64,000 nt of DNA from Acinetobacter sp. ANC 4648 (GTDB lineage: Bacteria; Pseudomonadota; Gammaproteobacteria; Pseudomonadales; Moraxellaceae): positions 124,001-188,000 of the forward strand of contig NZ_NEGI01000005.1 in NCBI RefSeq assembly GCF_002135345.1. The letters are read 5' to 3'. Positions 61,849 through 64,000 of this stretch are shown piece by piece (position 1 is the stretch's first letter; every line of letters starts with the position of its first letter). The notes under the pieces were generated by a model. The model was not told the DNA's origin. It did not search any database and worked only from the letters and a program-made list of their open reading frames with translations. The translations under genes were made by a program, and so were the position numbers.

Positions 61849-64000
61849 TTATGCTGATTTTTGGCTTTGATATTTACGATAGCCAAATAGTCCCGCAATA
61901 CCGAATAAACTTAACCAGCCCATTGATCCGCCCCCACTTTTACGCACTCCATCCGGTTTCATTTCTGAATTATTTAAATATACAGTCGCTTCATTCGAAA
62001 CCAAACCATTCGCATCATATACAAAATAGGTGAATTTATAGTTAAATGGATCTAATGTATTTTTAATTTGAATATGTAACTTTCCGCCATAACATGTGCT
62101 TTTTAAATCACTTCCTGGACATGGCCCAGTCCGTTCTGCAGTGATTGAGATAGGATCGGGTAATTTACCAATACGTATTGCTAACTCTTCACCTTTTTCA
62201 TTCAGATAGACTTTTGATTTATTCGGATTATTCACTAACTCTAGAGTAGATCCATCACCATCATCATTGGCATAATCCAGTAAATTTATATCAACACTTT
62301 GGCTTCCACCATGTTGAATCGTATAACTTGCATCTGTTGCAATCGGTGCAATATTCGCAAAATTAGAAAGAATATAAGCACTTGATGCTTTAATAGGGTT
62401 CGAATTTTTTAATGTCAATGTATAACTACAAAACTCAGTATCACCTGAAGGAGTAATACGATCATCCAAGCGATACATCACAATCTGTTTTAGACTCGGA
62501 TTCCATTCACATTTTAAATGGTCATCCAGATTGCCTTCAAATTGGTTTTGACTATTTAATTTTCCCACACCTAATGCTTTCACCGTTACATCATAATTAT
62601 CAACATTAAGATGCTTAATTTCACGACCACCATTCGGTAATACATGTTCATCTGGTGTATTTGAAACAAATGGATCTACAAATATTGTTCTGTAATGTGG
62701 CTCATCTTTAATAATTGTTTTCCAATTATCATATAAAGCCAACTGAAGTTTGTAATAGGCTAAAAACTCTGGATTAGTTTGAGGATTATCAATTAATGCT
62801 TTAAAAGTATCATATTCACGCTGATAACTATTTAAAAGCGTAATTTTAGACTGATTTAGCGTACCGACATTACCTGCCGTTAGCCGTAAAACCTCTGTCG
62901 CCCCCACATCACAAGTGTTGCTGCTCTCACCTTCACCTGTTGAGTTTGTCGATGAGACTCGTGCTATTCCTCGTTGATCTTGAATACTACAACCTAATGA
63001 CCCGATATCAACTAAATCTGTCTTAGTTGCATTGTCTATAGGGAAATACATTGACATAAATGCAGTATATTCTGACGGCTCTTGTAACGTACTTAATACC
63101 GTAGTGAAATCAATACCACTTAAATCAATCGTACTTTCTTTAATCGCTTTCACGGTTTCTGCGGGCAAATCACATTGATCATCACCTACAGCTAAAATCA
63201 ATGCATTATTATTTAAACCTAAATTTGTCGTCTTGACTTCAGTAACATCACCATCCGCATAACGACAAGATTTTCCAGCACCATTGTATGCAAGGATATT
63301 ATTACTTAAAGCTTTAACACCAAAGGAATCATACAAAAATGCTGACCACGCTGTATTTTTAACAATGGTATTACTTAATAGCACCAAACTTGATGATGCA
63401 CTTAAATAGCCCTTACCTTGAGGAGTAATTGAGCTAAATTGTAAAATACTGCCAGAATTTGAATTGGCAATATTTTTAGTAATGGTATTCGCAGTCAAAT
63501 TAACTGTAGGCTGTCCACAAAATCCAAAAGTACTAACACTGTTTGAAGAGCCATTATTTAAAAAACTCGCAGCAGAAATTGTGATGGTGCGTGCCGTGTA
63601 AATTAAATTATCATTACAGGTCATGGCAAGTACGCTGCCTTGTACTGCATCATTTGACTGATAATTTCCTCTTGCTATCGTCAAACTACTATTAACATCG
63701 TTTAAATAAATTGCACCACCAACTTGAGCCTTTGAATTCAGTATAGATACATTATTCAGCGTGGTTCCTCCACCCATATATAAAGCCCCCCCCATTGTTG
63801 AACTAAACCCCTCTTTTAAAACTATATTATTTAGTGTGATAGAGGGTTTATTCAAATTGGTCGTATTGATAATACGTACTTTACCTTGTCCACTAATCGT
63901 CGTTTTCAACTCTACAATGGCAGGATAAGCATTTGTTAACACATCAGTCCGACTATAATCAGTTGGTGATTTCCCTTGAATAACCATAGAGGAATTCGGC
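61849..64000 (-). CDS. Large secreted protein with GlyGly-CTERM anchor, partial
   Basis: At least 716 residues; the frame runs beyond 64000 with no start in the window (the Met at 63987 is internal). The N-terminal half has a beta-helix-like Asn/Thr/Ser-rich composition of CSLREA/choice-of-anchor proteins (TTLNNVSILNSKAQVGGAIYLND, NTITKNIANSNSG). A cadherin-like tail follows (NIAPIATDASYTIQHGGSQSVDINLLDYANDDGDGS). The C-terminus GGGSMGWLSLFGIAGLFGYRKYQ is a GlyGly-CTERM sorting signal. Such proteins are exported by type II secretion, cut by rhombosortase and held at the surface. Confidence 0.82.
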   Translation of the reverse strand, partial: PNSSMVIQGKSPTDYSRTDVLTNAYPAIVELKTTISGQGKVRIINTTNLNKPSITLNNIVLKEGFSSTMGGALYMGGGTTLNNVSILNSKAQVGGAIYLNDVNSSLTIARGNYQSNDAVQGSVLAMTCNDNLIYTARTITISAASFLNNGSSNSVSTFGFCGQPTVNLTANTITKNIANSNSGSILQFSSITPQGKGYLSASSSLVLLSNTIVKNTAWSAFLYDSFGVKALSNNILAYNGAGKSCRYADGDVTEVKTTNLGLNNNALILAVGDDQCDLPAETVKAIKESTIDLSGIDFTTVLSTLQEPSEYTAFMSMYFPIDNATKTDLVDIGSLGCSIQDQRGIARVSSTNSTGEGESSNTCDVGATEVLRLTAGNVGTLNQSKITLLNSYQREYDTFKALIDNPQTNPEFLAYYKLQLALYDNWKTIIKDEPHYRTIFVDPFVSNTPDEHVLPNGGREIKHLNVDNYDVTVKALGVGKLNSQNQFEGNLDDHLKCEWNPSLKQIVMYRLDDRITPSGDTEFCSYTLTLKNSNPIKASSAYILSNFANIAPIATDASYTIQHGGSQSVDINLLDYANDDGDGSTLELVNNPNKSKVYLNEKGEELAIRIGKLPDPISITAERTGPCPGSDLKSTCYGGKLHIQIKNTLDPFNYKFTYFVYDANGLVSNEATVYLNNSEMKPDGVRKSGGGSMGWLSLFGIAGLFGYRKYQSQKSA

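Noticed and set aside
1-64000. tRNA or rRNA genes
   Set aside because: No cloverleaf or rRNA-like segment was found in any intergenic region by eye; a tRNAscan-SE/Infernal run would settle this.

Overview
The window looks like a stretch of chromosome from an Acinetobacter-type gammaproteobacterium. The evidence is the AT-rich composition, the fused prephenate dehydrogenase/EPSP synthase (TyrA-AroA), monomeric NADP-isocitrate dehydrogenase, a Nudix/ThiE-like fusion, PBP5/6- and PBP1B-type enzymes, a Fur-controlled hemP and a stand-alone GspE/PulE ATPase. No rRNA, tRNA, CRISPR array, intact insertion sequence or prophage was recognised. The species was not determined.

Layout. 1-5.7 kb: the end of a choloylglycine-hydrolase-family gene, then small single genes (lipocalin, DUF2171, alpha/beta hydrolase, GNAT, MliC-like lipoprotein) and two very small genes not obvious from length alone (59 and 32 aa). 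5.4-7.3 kb: gene-poor, with decayed small membrane-protein genes. 7.3-10.7 kb: rluE and icd. 11.2-14.3 kb: a two-component system of the CusRS/HprRS type, divergent from a secreted HbpS/GlcG-like protein and a periplasmic 5-hydroxyisourate hydrolase, with an 18-bp palindrome between them. 14.7-15.3 kb: a decayed membrane-protein gene carrying 17 tandem copies of a 9-bp repeat. 15.3-25.2 kb: housekeeping genes (M61 peptidase, D,D-carboxypeptidase, NDH-2, SlyD, photolyase, HD protein, YaaA, hydrolase). 25.3-28.7 kb: aromatic amino acid genes tyrA-aroA and pheA.

29-38.4 kb: an acyl-CoA dehydrogenase, a two-partner secretion operon (giant YDG/MBG-repeat TpsA plus TpsB) and a DctA-type carrier. 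Near-identical hairpins flank the secretion operon, which suggests a movable module. 38.9-50.5 kb: TrpD2/YbiB-like protein, NAD kinase, PBP1B with a small downstream lipoprotein, Nudix fusion, hemP, GspE-like ATPase, TrmO, ferredoxin-NADP reductase and DUF2071.

50.5-53.8 kb is the regulatory-rich part. A well-formed promoter with a perfect TetR-type palindrome leads into a roughly 245-nt stretch of stem-loops ending in an intrinsic terminator and holding no normal gene (candidate structured RNA). It is followed by a TetR regulator, a haem-oxygenase-like putative iron enzyme, a cation-diffusion transporter and a divergent CadR/PbrR-like MerR regulator with its operator. 55-58.4 kb: TrhP with a YfhL-type ferredoxin, and AhpF. 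58.8-64 kb: a three-gene TelA-family operon and the end of a large GlyGly-CTERM surface protein that runs out of the window.

Themes: oxidative-stress genes recur (HprRS/HIUase, YaaA, AhpF), and secretion components are scattered (TPS pair, GspE, a GlyGly-CTERM substrate). The strongest leads for something undescribed are the candidate RNA at 50.67-50.92 kb, the HbpS/two-component/HIUase cluster, and the TelA-paralog operon.
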